NCBI GenBank assembly: GCA_934045075.1
Contig: OW203732.1
Span: 11,150,701-11,214,700 of the forward strand
Direction: 5' to 3'
Source: Yponomeuta sedellus
Lineage: Eukaryota; Arthropoda; Insecta; Lepidoptera; Yponomeutidae
DNA: 64,000 nucleotides
The notes under the pieces were generated by a model. It searched no databases and was not told the origin of the DNA. It was given only the letters and a program-made list of their open reading frames with translations. Shown here one piece after another: positions 11,231 to 24,100 of the stretch. The translations under genes were made by a program, and so were the position numbers. Within the stretch, counting starts at the first letter, position 1. Each line of letters opens with the position of its first letter.

Positions 11231-13498
11231 AAAAATTTAGGATAAGTACATTAGAGGAAGTAGGACAAATTTTATTTGTTGGGTCTGGAGATAAGAAGTA
11301 CTTCTTATTGATATTGTAGTTATGTAGTATTTCTATTTATAATGTTAACCAGGTTCCCATCAATGCCATTTACTGCCATTGGTTATACTGAATACTGGTT
11401 TTCTATTTTTCTCTTCGTTCTCTAATTTATGATAATTGTCCATACGCAAGATTTCTATTCTGCCTCCTCCACTCTCGTGCAAGAACACGCGAGGACGGTA
11501 TACATTGGCGCATAGCTCCTAGGATAATCATAAAACTGTTTGCTATATAAACGCAATGTATATCGTTCTCGCGTGAAAATGTGGAGCGGGCTTCAGACTT
11601 ATTGCGCTGTGCCAGCGAATAGTTGGAGGGAAAATAGTAATTTTTGAAATCACCGAAGTGCACATCTAATTAATACAATTTTGACGAACGACGTCTCTAA
11701 CACATTCAGTGATAATCATTTTGGTATATTTTTTGTTAACCAAAACTCAGTATGGCTCAATTAAAACCATATTAAGTTATAATTTACACTCGCGTTCGCG
11801 ATGTTCCTGATGCAATATTAATTCATAAGAGTATAATGGGAAAAACTTGTCACTGACTGGGTTCCGTGCGACGGTAACGTGGCCGACTCAAGCGGAGATG
11901 GCGGGACAACCTCACGACCTTTTTGCCAATCTGGCAGGAGGTGGCCATGAACAATCGAGGCTACATAAAAAAATAAGAGTATATCAATGTAATATTATAT
12001 TCTATTTCTGATTTTAAATAAAAACCATTAGAGAGTAGTTTATTTTAAAACACTTGTTTTAGGGTTGCGATTGGAAAACCTAGCCTTAATAAAATTGGGC
12101 CTAGCTGGTCAAATCACCTTGAACTTAACTATTGGTTGACTAGTCGATATTATTAATAGTTGAGGACAGAATGGTTAATTCGAGGTGATTTTTGTCTGTG
12201 ACGGGATTAGGACATTGTGTTGTGTGGAAGTAATTTTTTTACTTATTTATTTTTTATACGACTGCGGCAGAGCCCAAAAGGAGGGGTAATGTGTGTAGGT
12301 CGTATGTATGTAAGTATGTCTGACGTTCTATGTTCCCTTATAACGCTTTAACTAATGGTCGGATCTTAACAAATAATATCCCAAACGATTCGTCATGTTT
12401 GTGCGAGTGTCATAGGCTTTATGAACTCAGCATAAATGTAACAAAAACTTTTAAATACACTAAAAAGACCAAAATATAAAAGACAATATCCAACAACCTT
12501 ACTGCTGAGTATTAACTCCTAATCAGTGAGGACCTAAACTCAACAATGTAACTCATTGCAAGGTACCTAAATTAGCCCTGCCTGCTTAGTAGTTAATGTC
12601 ACTGGGGTTGTTGGTTGTTATTTATTTTTTTCATAATGTTTTTTTCCACTCAAATTTTCTTTGTGGGTCATGTAGGTGTAGTTTTCTTGTTTTATATTTC
12701 ATAGATAAACCAGTTTTAAGGATATGTGTAACTGATCAGTGGTACCCTCACTAGCTACCAGGGAGCCTGGAAACAATTCTTGTGATTGTAAATTTTGATC
12801 TTCTATTGTGAATGTGAATGGCTTGTAGGTAAATTCATTTGGCTGAATGATAATAGCTTGATTAGGACATGTAATTTTATAAATTTGTATATACAAACAA
12901 GCAGATAATAATTATGAATAGGTATTTTAAGAGTGTGCCGAAGTGAGAAAACTTCTAGCTCTAATAAAGTTTTGGTTTGGTTTCTAAAAAGCAATATTAT
13001 GCACACCTTGGTGATTCAATATTTGTTTCGAACCAACTGTAGACATTTTCTAATGAATCAAAAATAATGTGTATATTGTGAGGGTGGTAATTGAGAGACA
13101 CTTTCTAAATACCTTCCCTTTTGGATTGGCATGTATTGTATATCACTTACGCAATTTAGTTTCTCACCATATGTAATCAAAAAATATTGTAAGATTTGGT
13201 TCCCAATTATGGTCTTTAAGAAATAGAATGTTATGAAGTATTAATTTTTTTTATTTAACATACAACTTGAGAAAACAATTACCTATCCATTTACAAAATA
13301 TTGACTGTGCGAATTGACATAGCCAGCAGGCAGGGTGTGGGCCACCCCCACGGGTTCAAAACTAATTCAAGCTCTATGGAACAAAATACAACAAGTGCTC
13401 CACACATGCCCACCTGATCAATATGTTGGTGTCATAGAGTCCTGTCAGTTTGCAATATAAATTTTCTTACAATTAAAGAAATATTTACTGATCAATGA
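11231..13498. other. Gap between convergent MKK4 and TMEM186
   Basis: AT-rich sequence without a recognisable gene apart from a short LINE remnant at 11878-11952. The part next to 13498 is the presumed 3' UTR of TMEM186, with a minus-strand AATAAA near 13250. Short open frames at 11427-11663 and 12699-13006 have no recognisable features. Confidence 0.5.
11878..11952 (+). pseudogene. Non-LTR retrotransposon C-terminal remnant
   Basis: The plus strand reads RGRLKRRWRDNLTTFLPIW then QEVAMN. This resembles the RGRP..RW.DDL..F.P.W..VA end of LINE reverse-transcriptase ORFs of the RTE-like group. Only about 25 codons are visible. Confidence 0.55.
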
Positions 13499-15119
13499 TC
13501 ATTCTAGAACCTGACCAATCTTCTCAGAGTTGTGTACCTTACCAAATTTAACAAATAACTTGTAGCTTGTTCCATTGCTTAATCTTGGTTGAAGATAAAT
13601 TACATCTAATATTTTGGTTGGTACATCTAACAAAGGTATCCAATCTGCAGCTGGTACTATTTCATCTTTTCTCTTTCCCCAAAAATCAACTGTTGATATT
13701 TTGATTTGTGAATTGTCCTTACTAATGTACAAGAAGCCAATAGTGTTCCTGAATGGAAGGCTTGCTATGGATAACAGACAACCTGCTGTGACACCTGAAA
13801 AGAGATAATAACCGTTAGTTTATACCTCAATGCTATATCCCTGAGATATTGCAGAAATAACTAAAATTACCGACATCATCACCAAAGTAAGAGAGTTAAA
13901 GTGGAGATGGACATGTCACATATTGAGAGATAAAACATAGAAATGGACCAAAAGAATCACAGAATATTACCCAAGAGATGGGATAAGGAGGAGAGGAAGA
14001 CCACATAAACAATGGGAGGATGATTTGCCACCAAACTTCCGAAGAGCAGCATTGGATAGGGCGACATGGAAAAACATGGAGGAGGCCTATGTTGAGAGAC
14101 AACTTGACGAGTTTCAGTGCTAGTGACAATATGAACTGTTTAAAACTCGTTTTATAGTAAGCAAAAGTCAAGAAATAAAGGCTTATATTATTATTTATGA
14201 ACTAAAACTTTCGTAAGCACAACACATTGTAGACTTTTAGTCAGGATTTACTTGTGTGAGACGAGCAACCGACGACACGAGCTCCGTCTCTGCTCACCAT
14301 GATTAAGCTCTGCTAATCGGAGCGAAACCTGGTTGGACTTTTCCGATATAAGAACACCCGTAAGTAAATCCGGACTAAAAGTCTACAATGCTTATATTAT
14401 TATTATATACCTCAATGACTATCAGGTGGCAGTGGATTATCTGTGGTAACTATATTTACTGACCCTGATTACCTGTACAATGCCTAGGGTGTAGCACAAT
14501 AAACTTAGGACTCTTGTGTGTAAATTATCCAGTCAGCGACGTCAACCGCACATTGGGACATTATCAAAATAATTTAACACTGCAGTGCTGTGGGACTATC
14601 ACAGGTATTTTTTTAATAAATGTTCCAATTGTTATGAATATTTGGTGACACTTATATCCAGGGATAATCTTTGAACAGTAGGTATAATTGACAAATTAGC
14701 ATAGTTTCACACTTTCATTTCTTTAGTGCTTAGAATCGCCACAGTGATCGGACAATAAACAAAATCACTACCACAAAGTGGAGATGACTCTTAGTACGTA
14801 CTGCACTTTAGGGGCTATTTATGACTATTTCATGTAACTTACCAACATAGGCTGCACTTAAAAATGTGTCTTGCGGTACAAGGCTGTACCACTCCAGTAA
14901 GCCACAAGTGGGAATTGCAAAGGAGCTGGCCGTAAAATGATACACCTTAATCCTATTGAAGAGGGAAAAATACTTAACAAAGGGAAAGGAGAAAACTGTT
15001 TCAAAACTCTTAGAAGAATCCTTTTCTTTTATAACTGTATTCGTAGCGAAACATTTTACTACCGGTAATCTATAGGATGATTTGAACAGAGCTGAGTAAT
15101 AAAGTTTAAAACGTAGCAT
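13499..15119 (-). CDS. TMEM186: TMEM186-like mitochondrial membrane protein
   Basis: TMEM186 is an inner mitochondrial membrane protein known in mammals as a complex I assembly factor; that role here is inferred by homology. Exon 1 is complement(14843..15119) and exon 2 complement(13499..13794), giving 190 aa with phase 1 at the junction. The N-terminus is basic and hydroxyl-rich, fitting a mitochondrial presequence. The family pattern F.FP.VKY..LFNRIKVY is at about residues 43-60, followed by two hydrophobic segments (about 61-79 and 86-108). The hallmark STVDFWGKRKD is at about 126-136, and the C-terminus is KLFVKFGKVHNSEKIGQVLE. The single intron (13795-14842) contains a LINE remnant and a palindromic element. 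Recognition rests on the conserved FWGKR and terminal FGKV motifs. Confidence 0.85.
13872..14195 (+). pseudogene. RTE-type LINE 3' end remnant in the TMEM186 intron
   Basis: The plus-strand frame 13878-14123 reads ITKVRELKWRWTCHILRD, has one internal stop, then continues KWTKRITEYYPRDG, RRRGRPHKQWEDDL and ends RQLDEFQC. This is the conserved C-terminus of insect RTE-like endonuclease/reverse transcriptases. It is followed by a short 3' UTR, AATAAA and a tattattatt tail (14175-14195). It is 5'-truncated, the usual fate of LINE copies. Confidence 0.8.
14206..14388. mobile_element. Palindromic element with long target duplication, copy 1
   Basis: Leader AACTTTCGTAAGCACAACA, then an inverted-repeat arm cattgtagacttttagtc..tttactt (14225-14253), a unique middle, and the mirror arm ending ..actaaaagtctacaa (14388). 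The 15-mer gcttatattattatt occurs at 14181-14195 and 14390-14404. With ten extra bases on the left, it may be the target duplication, within the tail of the LINE remnant. A second copy is at 32297-32407. Confidence 0.65.
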
Positions 15120-18100
15120 AATTAGAGCCCAATATACAATACAATTAAAATTTTCGTAAATCTTATATTTTTCAGGTTATGTATAATTTTGTAACATCTG
15201 TTGACTTGACTGACCTGACTGACAGTCGGTCGGTCGGCGGCGGTCCGGCCACAGATTAAGACTAGTGATGGCAAAGGTTTTCACGTTTGTATAAAACCTG
15301 TAATAACCGGTAATTGGATGGGAGATGACTGCTGAGAAGTTGAAGATCGTGGGGGAGGTCTATGCCCAGTGATAAATTATTTACTCGGTTAACATCACTA
15401 CAAGACACTACCAATGCGTCACCGTGTTCAGTGCGAAGATTCTGCTAAGACACATGAAAGCACGGAGCTAACTCACTGGGTCAACACCGGAGTACCGCGC
15501 GTGTTTTTATGCAGAAAGGATGATTGATTGTTCATTATTATTGGTTTTGTATTCATAAAAAAATTTAAAAAAAACACAATTACTTACTTCATTTCTCAAA
15601 CTTGGTGACAATTATGATATATTAACTTAAAATTTACACAATTGTAAGTGTTTTATTTGTAAATTATAGGTAATTATTTTTATTACTATAATATGTTAAT
15701 TAGATTTTAGTTTAGTTATTAATTTAGTTTTACTTTAGATGTTATATTTACACAACCAATTGCACTTTCTAAGTCTGAATCAGTTTACATGCTTAGTCTC
15801 ATTAAAAGTATTTAAAAAACCAAGTTGATATTTACAATATTTATCGGTATTGTAGCCGTTCTCGATGGTGGTCAATTGAGAAGGCAAAATCGCTAGGTCC
15901 GTCACTACGCGCGTTATCTGTCGTTTCTGACGCGTTGAAAGCCCTATTCGGCCAAAAAATTGCACTTTGATTTTTAAGACCTACTTCGCAACCGCAAGAC
16001 TAAATCCAGAAAATATGGTCTTTCGACAACCACAATGTTTTTAAACGACCAATCTAACAATACTAACTTCACACTGGTTCAATTCAATTAAATTTATTTG
16101 AACGATGTGATGAATGGTGTATGTAAGCGAGAAAAAAAAACATCCCTTATTTAGGCGTAGTGGATCCTCTCGTCCTCCACGTAAAAATCTACCATATCCT
16201 CTACCTAAAATGCACTATTTTGTCGGCGTGATTAATTTGTATGCTAAATTTCAGCTTTATAGGAACTAATACAAATTTAAAGGCATTTTTGCTACTATTT
16301 GCCAAATAAAAAAAAAAGATAGACAGGCAGACGGACGAACATGGTGAAACTGCAAGGTTTCCTTGTAGACTTCGGAACCCTGAAAATGTTGAAGTATGCT
16401 CTCAGATGCGAGCTACTGTCCAATAGGCACTTACGAGTTATTCGTAAGATATAAACAGTAGTAACTACAAGTATTGCAGTGCAGTTGCTCAGCAGGCTGA
16501 CTCATACCCTAGCTCATAAACTATAGCTAAGCATACAAGTGTAATCCGTGTTAGTGATGTTATTTTTAGCACCAGTATTTTACGATTCCTTTTTGCAAAA
16601 AACGGTTTTAAACGTAAAAGTATCTATTTTAAAGTATTTTTTATTTTTATCAAAAAGTCTTATGAGAAAATAAAGTTGAGATGTCTAATACATTATTAAA
16701 TCTTAAAATCATCTAACTGTCAGCTCAACCTAAAAATGCCGTTTAAAATTGTCGCTACAGGTTTCCGGAACATCAGCTGAATTTTATTTGCCTTTTTAAT
16801 CGACTTCAAAAAAGGAGGAGGTTATCAATTCGACGCTTATATTACTTATTTTTTTGTCTTGAATATTTTTTTTGTTCGACTAGTTGTAGCGTCTCATTGG
16901 TCCCATTTAATTTGGCGAAGATATGATGAAAACTTTCAGAGATGTAGAACAGAACTCTTCAATGGACAGCAGCAAATAAGGCCTAATGAGGCCCATCCAT
17001 TAGTAATATCATTGACTTCAAATTCAATGGTAATATGCATATCTTTCAGAAAATATAGCGTGAAATTTGTCCCAGGGCAATTTGGTGATGTTCTGATGAA
17101 GACTTTCAGAGATGGAAATTGAGAACTTCAAGTTTTAAGGCAAAAAAAATAGTTAAGTTTTGATGTTACATTTGATGATTCATAGATTTTCATTGTTAAT
17201 TTGGTGTCGGTGCCAAGTTTCAGAATATCACATACATTTTGGGCACCGACTCAGAGATATCTATAATACCTAATATACATGAATTTTAAATTTATAAGTC
17301 ATATTCGTTAATTATTTCTGCGTTTTTAGTGCCTTATAGTGTAATTAAGTTGGGTTTTATTTTTAAAAAAACTTTTAAACGCATTTTTGCTTCAAAACTT
17401 AACTTGTCCAAAAAAGCAATACAATTTTTTTCTTGGCCACTGCCTACAATCTAAAAATTCCTCACCAAACGTAATCGATTACTTTTTATCGTTATAGGTT
17501 TTTAAAAAACCGGTGGTTTTTGAACCCATGAGATACATGACTAATCATCACCGACCTGCTTCCACTCTTTACTTTGTGGATGGATACCATTAGGAGTGGG
17601 TCGTTGTCCGATTTTTCGACGACGAAACGCAACCGTTTTTTCTGGAACGAAAACAGGTCCTCGAAACGGTCCTCGTTCGCAACTGATTTTATTGTATGCG
17701 AACGAGCAAGGCGCAGAGGACGGTCAAACGAGTGCGAACGAGACGAAATCACGAAACATCGGAAAAAATTAGTTGTTTTACACGATATTCGACTGTATAC
17801 TCATAGACATAAAGATTACTTTATTGTATCACAGACCAAAATGAACGGAACGAGCAAGGAGCCGACGACGACGTCGCAATGATCTCATTACGTTCTAGGC
17901 TCTATTAATAAAGCACTAAAGGACATATCCGCGTCAAACAATCTAAGGACTGGTCTCGCGACGAACAAACGCTGACACTGCTTTAGAGTCGCTGGCACTG
18001 CTTTAGAATGAAACGAAAAACGGTCCTATCGTCGCGGAACACAAAACGGTCTTATAAAACGGTTTGTCTTTGCAACGATCACGCCTAGATACCATTTAAT

Positions 18101-18130
18101 TGTTCTGTGGATACCACACAGACTAAATTG
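15120..18130. other. Intergenic region between divergent TMEM186 and TBL3
   Basis: No gene is recognised. A GC-rich, GTCG-repeating patch (15221-15250) lies just upstream of TMEM186 and could be part of its promoter. 16310-16385 (agacaggcagacggacgaac .. cttcggaaccct) and 16797-17130 (cgacttcaaaaaaggaggag ..) match repeats common in Lepidoptera. 17570-18070 is rich in cgaacgag/aaacggtc words and carries a 102-codon open frame with no recognisable domain, probably repeat-derived. Confidence 0.5.
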
Positions 18131-18157
18131 CACGTGCGCACTTGTGGTGCGCACGTG
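18131..18157 (+). promoter_or_regulatory. Paired CACGTG E-boxes upstream of TBL3
   Basis: CACGTG occurs at 18131-18136 and 18152-18157, inside an 11-bp perfect inverted repeat (cacgtgcgcac .. gtgcgcacgtg). The boxes are 21 bp apart, two helical turns, and lie about 100-125 bp upstream of the TBL3 start codon. CACGTG is the Myc/Max-type site found in many ribosome-biogenesis promoters, which suits this gene. That they act here is inferred. Confidence 0.5.
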
Positions 18158-18254
18158 TTACCTTGGTGTTTTGTTTTGTTTAGCATTTTAATTTTTACTG
18201 AACAAAATCATTGTGAATAATACTGCAGGCAGTTAACCCAGAAGGGAGTCTATT

Positions 18255-20748
18255 ATGACTAACGTATTAAAAGAAGTGTAAGTATTATTTCCACTTAGTA
18301 AGTGGCAGAGACTGCTATTCACTCCCAACTTCCTAACCTTAAGTCGAAGAAGTGAAATTCTTAGATTTTTTGAGTTGCTCTTTTTGTTCTAGATATGAGA
18401 AGGCAGCGGAGTATACTGCCTTTTACACTGGTGGCGAAATACAATGGACGACAGACGGCGCTCATCTGCTGTGTCACTGCGACGATGTCGTACATGTTAT
18501 AGACATCAACACCAGCTGCAGCTCTCTGGTATTAGGTGAGACCGCTGCGGACGTAGAGAGTGACCATATTTATACTTTCCAACTATCCAATAACAATGAT
18601 ACTGTGGTAACTGCCCACAGGAGTGGGCTCATGAAATTGTGGAACCGCACGGATGGCAAGCAAAAGAAAGTGTGGAGGGCAGGCCACAAAGGCCCAGTAG
18701 CTCGCTTGGCATTTGATGCATCAGACGAAAATATTGCCTCTGGAGGTTCTGAAGGCAGCATTCGACTCTGGGACCTATCTCATAATACGTGTACCAGTAG
18801 CTTACGAGGGGCTACAGGTGTCTTCACAGTGTTGAAGTACCATCCAGATTCTTCTAAAGCACTCATCTTCGGAGCAGCAGATGACACCAAAATTAGATCA
18901 TGGAACTCAAAAACAGGCAAAGAGCACCTGACTTATTCAGGACATTTTAGTAAAGTTACATCTTTGCAATTCACTCCTGATGGAGAGTTTATGATTAGCT
19001 CTGGTCGAGATAAAGTTCTAATTCTGTGGAACCTCAATGAAAGCAAAGCTCTCCGTACTGTTCCAGTGTATGAAAGTATTGAAGCTACTGTCATCCTTCC
19101 TCCTTCATTTGAAATTCCAAATTTTAAAAAGAAACCTGATACTGAGGGTATTTATGTTGCATGTGCCGGTGAAAAAGGAGTTGTAAAAGTTTGGAACATT
19201 GAAAAATCACGCCTTATGTTTGAACAAAGCAACAGCTTGGTATCTCCTGCACCAGAAGAAGGTGGGTTAGCAATTACAAATTTACTATTCAATCAAGCAT
19301 GCAACAACTTGTCTGTAGTTACAGCAGACCACAATATTATCATTCATGATTTAGAATCATTTAGTTGTACGAAACAAATGGTTGGCTTCACTGATGAAGT
19401 TTTAGACTTGATATTTATAGGCAGTGATGAGGCACACATTGTTGTTGCTACAAACAGTGCAGATCTCAAGCACTATAACCTCGACAGTATGAACTGCGAA
19501 ATACTGAAAGGTCATAAGGATATTGTTTTGGCTTTGGCTCGATTTCCAGCAAAACCTACAATGTTTGTCTCTTCGGGAAAAGATAATACTGTAAGAATAT
19601 GGCTACAAGATGATGTCAAAGGAATTACTTGTCTAGGCAGTGGAGAGCGACACACAGCATCAGTTGGCTCTATTTTCACATCTCAAACATCAAATGACTT
19701 CTTTGCGTCAGTGAGTCAAGATAACTGCTTAAAAGTGTGGAGTGTGCCAAAAGACTTGGAAACCACTAATCAGAAACTTAAGTCAAGATACACTGAATTG
19801 GCGCATCAAATGGACATCAACTGCGTCGCAGTATCGCCAAATGATAAAATGATTGCCACAGGGTCACAAGACAAAACTGCGAAATTGTGGACTGAGGATT
19901 TGTCTTTCTTAGGCACTTTGAAAGGTCACAGAAGAGGTGTGTGGTGTGTTCGGTTTTCACCTATTGACCAAGTATTATTAACATGTTCGGCTGATTGTTC
20001 CATCAAACTGTGGTCCTTGTCAGATCTAAGCTGCTTGAAAACCTTTGAAGGACACGAAAGTTCAGTTCTCAAAGTAGAGTTCTTGAGTAGAGGCCAACAA
20101 GTGATTTCATCAGGCGCTGATGGTCTTTTGAAGCTGTGGAATATTAAAACATCCGATTGTAAGATATCTCTCGACAATCATGATGGCAAAGTGTGGGCTT
20201 TAGGTGTGAATAAGGAAGAGTCACTCATCATTACAGGAGGATCAGATTCGAAACTAGTCAAATGGAAAGATGTCACAGCTGAGCGTCGCGAGCTAATGAC
20301 CAAAGAGAGGGAGGAGATGATTTTACATGAGCAAGAACTGATTAATTTCCTTCATGACAAGAAGTTAGTAAAGGCTTTAAAACTAGCTTTGCGTTTAGAA
20401 CGTCCCTTTCAAGTGCTCAAAATTGTAAACGAAGTTCTCAAGTCAGGGAATGATAAACTTTTCGAAACTTTGAGAGAAATCAGCAACACTCAGAAAGAGA
20501 CTTTACTGAAATTTGCTGCAGAGTGGAACACGAACAACAAAAACTGCCATGCAGCTCAACTTGTGTTTAATGTTCTGGCGCCACAAATAATCTCAGGCGA
20601 GCTTAAAGTTCCCGCACTGGCTAGTTTCATTGAAGGAGCACTTCCTTACAGCGAGAGACATTTCGATAGGCTCACCAATTTGTTGCAAGATCTTAACTTT
20701 ATTACTTACACTGTTAATTGTATGCAACTTCATGCTGTTAAGAATTAA
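18255..20748 (+). CDS. TBL3: Transducin beta-like 3 / UTP13, small-subunit processome WD40 protein
   Basis: UTP13 is a nucleolar WD40 protein of the UTP-B complex, needed for 18S pre-rRNA processing. Exon 1 is 18255-18277 (MTNVLKEV) and exon 2 18393-20748, giving 792 aa (human TBL3 is 808). The ATG at 18255 is preferred over a downstream intronic ATG at 18352, because it restores a start (..EVYEKAAEYTAFYTGGE) like that of TBL3. About a dozen WD repeats are visible, for example GGSEGSIRLWD, SSGRDKVLILWN, SSGKDNTVRIW, ATGSQDKTAKLW, TCSADCSIKLW and SSGADGLLKLW. The C-terminal Utp13 domain follows ELINFLHDKKLVKALKLALR and contains WNTNNKNCHAAQ and LPYSERHFDRL, both family hallmarks. The short first exon and near-intronless body are unusual only in this exon-rich neighbourhood. 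No damage is seen. Confidence 0.95.
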
Positions 20749-21131
20749 ATATAGTTGTTATTGTATTTAATTAAACCTCTTTAATTTTTTAAATACACAT
20801 CTAGATCACGTAAATGGTCGTGAGTCGTGGTCGTGTGATCGTGTTTATCTTATTAAGTCCAATGCAAATACCTACGAGCCAGATTTCTAATTCCGGTGAT
20901 ACACATTAAACATAAAGAAGTGACGCACGCGTAACGTTTGTGATCAACATAATGCGGAATGATTATTTTTCATGTTATGCATGTACGTGTAAAAGCTCTG
21001 AAATACTATCGCGGTGCGCCCGCGCAGCCTTTATACCGCTCAGCCTCTTTAGAGCAGCTTACAGTAGTAGAGAGTAATTCGCGCGAAGCGGACGAATCGC
21101 GCGCCGCGCGACTTCCTGTTCCCTTGATCTG
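20749..21131 (+). promoter_or_regulatory. TBL3 3' flank and putative chloride-channel promoter
   Basis: The first part is AT-rich TBL3 3' UTR/flank. From about 21000 the sequence turns GC-rich, with a TATA-like ctttataccgc at 21029-21039 and an A-containing start region about 30 bp later. A CpG-rich leader (cgcgcgccgcgcgacttcc) runs up to the ATG at 21132. The promoter is inferred from position and composition only. Confidence 0.4.
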
Positions 21132-24100
21132 ATGATGAACTTGCGGACATTTTTTACGTTTGTTGTGCTAATAACAGTTTACAATTATGTCGAAGGACAA
21201 CAGGCACCGGCGTAAGTACAATTTTATAATTGATATAGAGTTCTGGAACTGTTTAGAATTCATACGGTCTTGAGCCCTGGGGCAGGTTGGGGCGTTTGCC
21301 CCACCAGCCTAACCTCTTGTAGTCAATTGAATATTTGAACAAAAATTTAAATATTGGTAGCAAATTCTGTTCAATTTATAAGCATGTGAACTACATTAGA
21401 ACCACCCGGCTGGGCAACCCGGCGTAGTTTTATAGAACTGCAACATGGTTTACGATGACAATTCGATGTACATTGCGAAGATGATCAACCAACAGATTAC
21501 CAATAAGTTAGATGTTACCTCTAACATGAGCAATTCCACGTCATTTACAACTTTTGGTAGAAAAAATATAGAATATTCTTTATTGTCCACAGAAATTACT
21601 TAAATAAATCAAATGTTGACACAATTGATTAGTTTTATGGCAGCCGAAAATTGTTTTAATTTTTTTTTTGTTTTAATTTTGCATTTTGATCAAAGAGATA
21701 ACCGGTCGATCGGGGTTTGAGATTTGTCTTCAATGAGTATTTCAATAATATCAAGATTGATTTGCCGAATGTGACCCTTACCAAAATTCGATAAAATTTG
21801 ACACAAAAGTATAATAAGAGTTTGGGTTTCTTTTAAATATTTTTTCGGAATATCTAAGCTTACATCATTTTACGCCTTTCGCACTTAAAACTACTAAGCT
21901 TCTACTACTACTATATAAATGATTCTTCTGCATAGAAAAATTACAATTGTATTTAAAACAAAGTATGTACCTATAACATTAAACTTTATATAATAATGTT
22001 ATACAGCGCCACTGCTCGTATAAAAGCTGGAAACCTGATAAAACACGAATAGGAAACACGGGGTAATAAAATAATTTAAAATATCCTAGGAATAAAAGTT
22101 TTGTGAAAAGCATAATTATTAAAAATGACACTATTGTGTATTCGTAAAGCAGGTTCCAGTTTCACTTACGTTGAGTTTCGAAGTAGCAAAAAATAGAGAG
22201 TTAGCCAGTGTATTTGTCTAGAAATGTAGTTTTTTTGACAAGGTGTCTGGAAAACAACATAGTTAATTTAAAGTATTTTCTAGAATGGGCAATTCCTGAA
22301 ACATCCCTATAAGAGTTAGTGCCATCTTTAGTTCTATGTTTTTTTTCTCATATTTATATTTTTTTAAATAGGGTCTTATGAGCGAATCTAATAAAACTCC
22401 GCAAGGTCTTAAATTCGCGTTTTAAACGCTCCACTAATGTCTTCTGTAAAATCACTATGCTACCCAAAAGAATGTCTATTCTGCGTAACATCTAACAAAC
22501 AGTCCACTTCAGAGGAAAAACACCGCAAATAATCACAGCACATTTAAAAAAAAACCTGCCAAATGCAACTCGGACTCGCGCACGAACGGTTCCGTACCAT
22601 TATCTATAAAATCAGTGTAAGTTAATTAAAACTTAAAAAATAAAATGTAATAAAAGAAAAAAATCAATCCGGACTTGGCCCCCGTGGTGCAGTATGGCTT
22701 TCCTCAGAAACAGACCCGTTCCCCTCGGTGGGGACATAATGGGTTGATGATGACGATGAAAAGAAAAATATATTGCAATATTTCAAGCGTCTACCTGTTG
22801 CCGTTATTAATATCGACAATTAGTCTGGTAATTAGGTTATTAGAGAACTAAAAAGTGTAATTCATTACACTTTTGATTAATAATGTACTGCATTCCGAAT
22901 AGTATCGGTCCACAGATGGGACGCGCTTCTGTAAAAGAGTTTTTAAATTTAAAACACACGTTTCAAGGATCCCTACCTCATTATTGTACTAAGGCAACCC
23001 CTGTTTCTCGTACAATAACAAGCTGCTTATCTATTCACAGCCGTCTGATGTCGGCCAAAAACCACATAGCAAAAAAAGAACTGATAGTTGTTAAAAGTAG
23101 ATAGATAGAAACTGGGGGTAAGCCTCTCATGTTATCTTATACTATATTTCCTGTCCGTTTAGCTTTATTTCAACATTAGTATTTATTTCTTAAAAGGAAT
23201 TAAGTTAATTTCGTTTTTAACTAATAAATAATTGCGATTATACTAGTTTCATATTACCTATTATAGCTTAGCTTTAGCCCTCTGGGTTATTTATTGATAA
23301 ATATAGATAACTTCAGGGCCTCCTCCCTTTCCAGCCGAATAAAACAAATCAACAATCTTTCTTTCAATAAACAATTTTCCTTTAATCTGACCTTTCTGCG
23401 ATGCGAGAAGAGACCCGTGCCCCAGCAGTGGGGACATACAAGGGTTGATAACGAACAATCTATTAAAAATACAAAATAGTGTAGAAAAGTTTTAAGTATT
23501 GAGCCCCCAAAATGTGTGTATGTATACAGAATGTATGTGTGCAAACGTGTGAAACTTCTTAGATGTCTTGTTTCTGTTATAGTCCATTGTGAAACCGTGA
23601 AGCCCTGAGAATCCCTTTGGTCGCCTGAATCCTGCTACCAAAGCCAAAAGTAAAAAAATAGAAGCGGAATCAGTAATAGTGAATAACACCCTGGGTTAGT
23701 ATCCTACAACGGAGTTACCTACAATCCAAACGAACCTGCATACTAATCTGATTTGAGTACCAATTTTGCGCATCACATGCCATTCAACATTCGATACCGC
23801 TCTACGACCCATTGTTTTCACAAATGAAACTATTCTTAACTAAAACGAGCACCGTTTTGTACTCAGATCTACGAATAACAGTCACTGACTTCGATAAGCT
23901 GATTAAGAATGTGGCTTTTCAAGCGGATGTCTTCAAAATATAAACAATACCTCCTCAAAAGGAAGCTATCATTTTGAGTAGTTAACACAATGATTTTTGG
24001 GCTCTTCTTCATTATACATTAATTTTCGTTAATGGTCCTGAAAATAACAGATTTGTCTTAATCAGTTTAAGTACATATGCTAAACTGCATACTTACCATG

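Noticed and set aside
15780..15965. Minus-strand 61-codon frame upstream of TMEM186
   Set aside because: No similarity recognised and no splice link to TMEM186.
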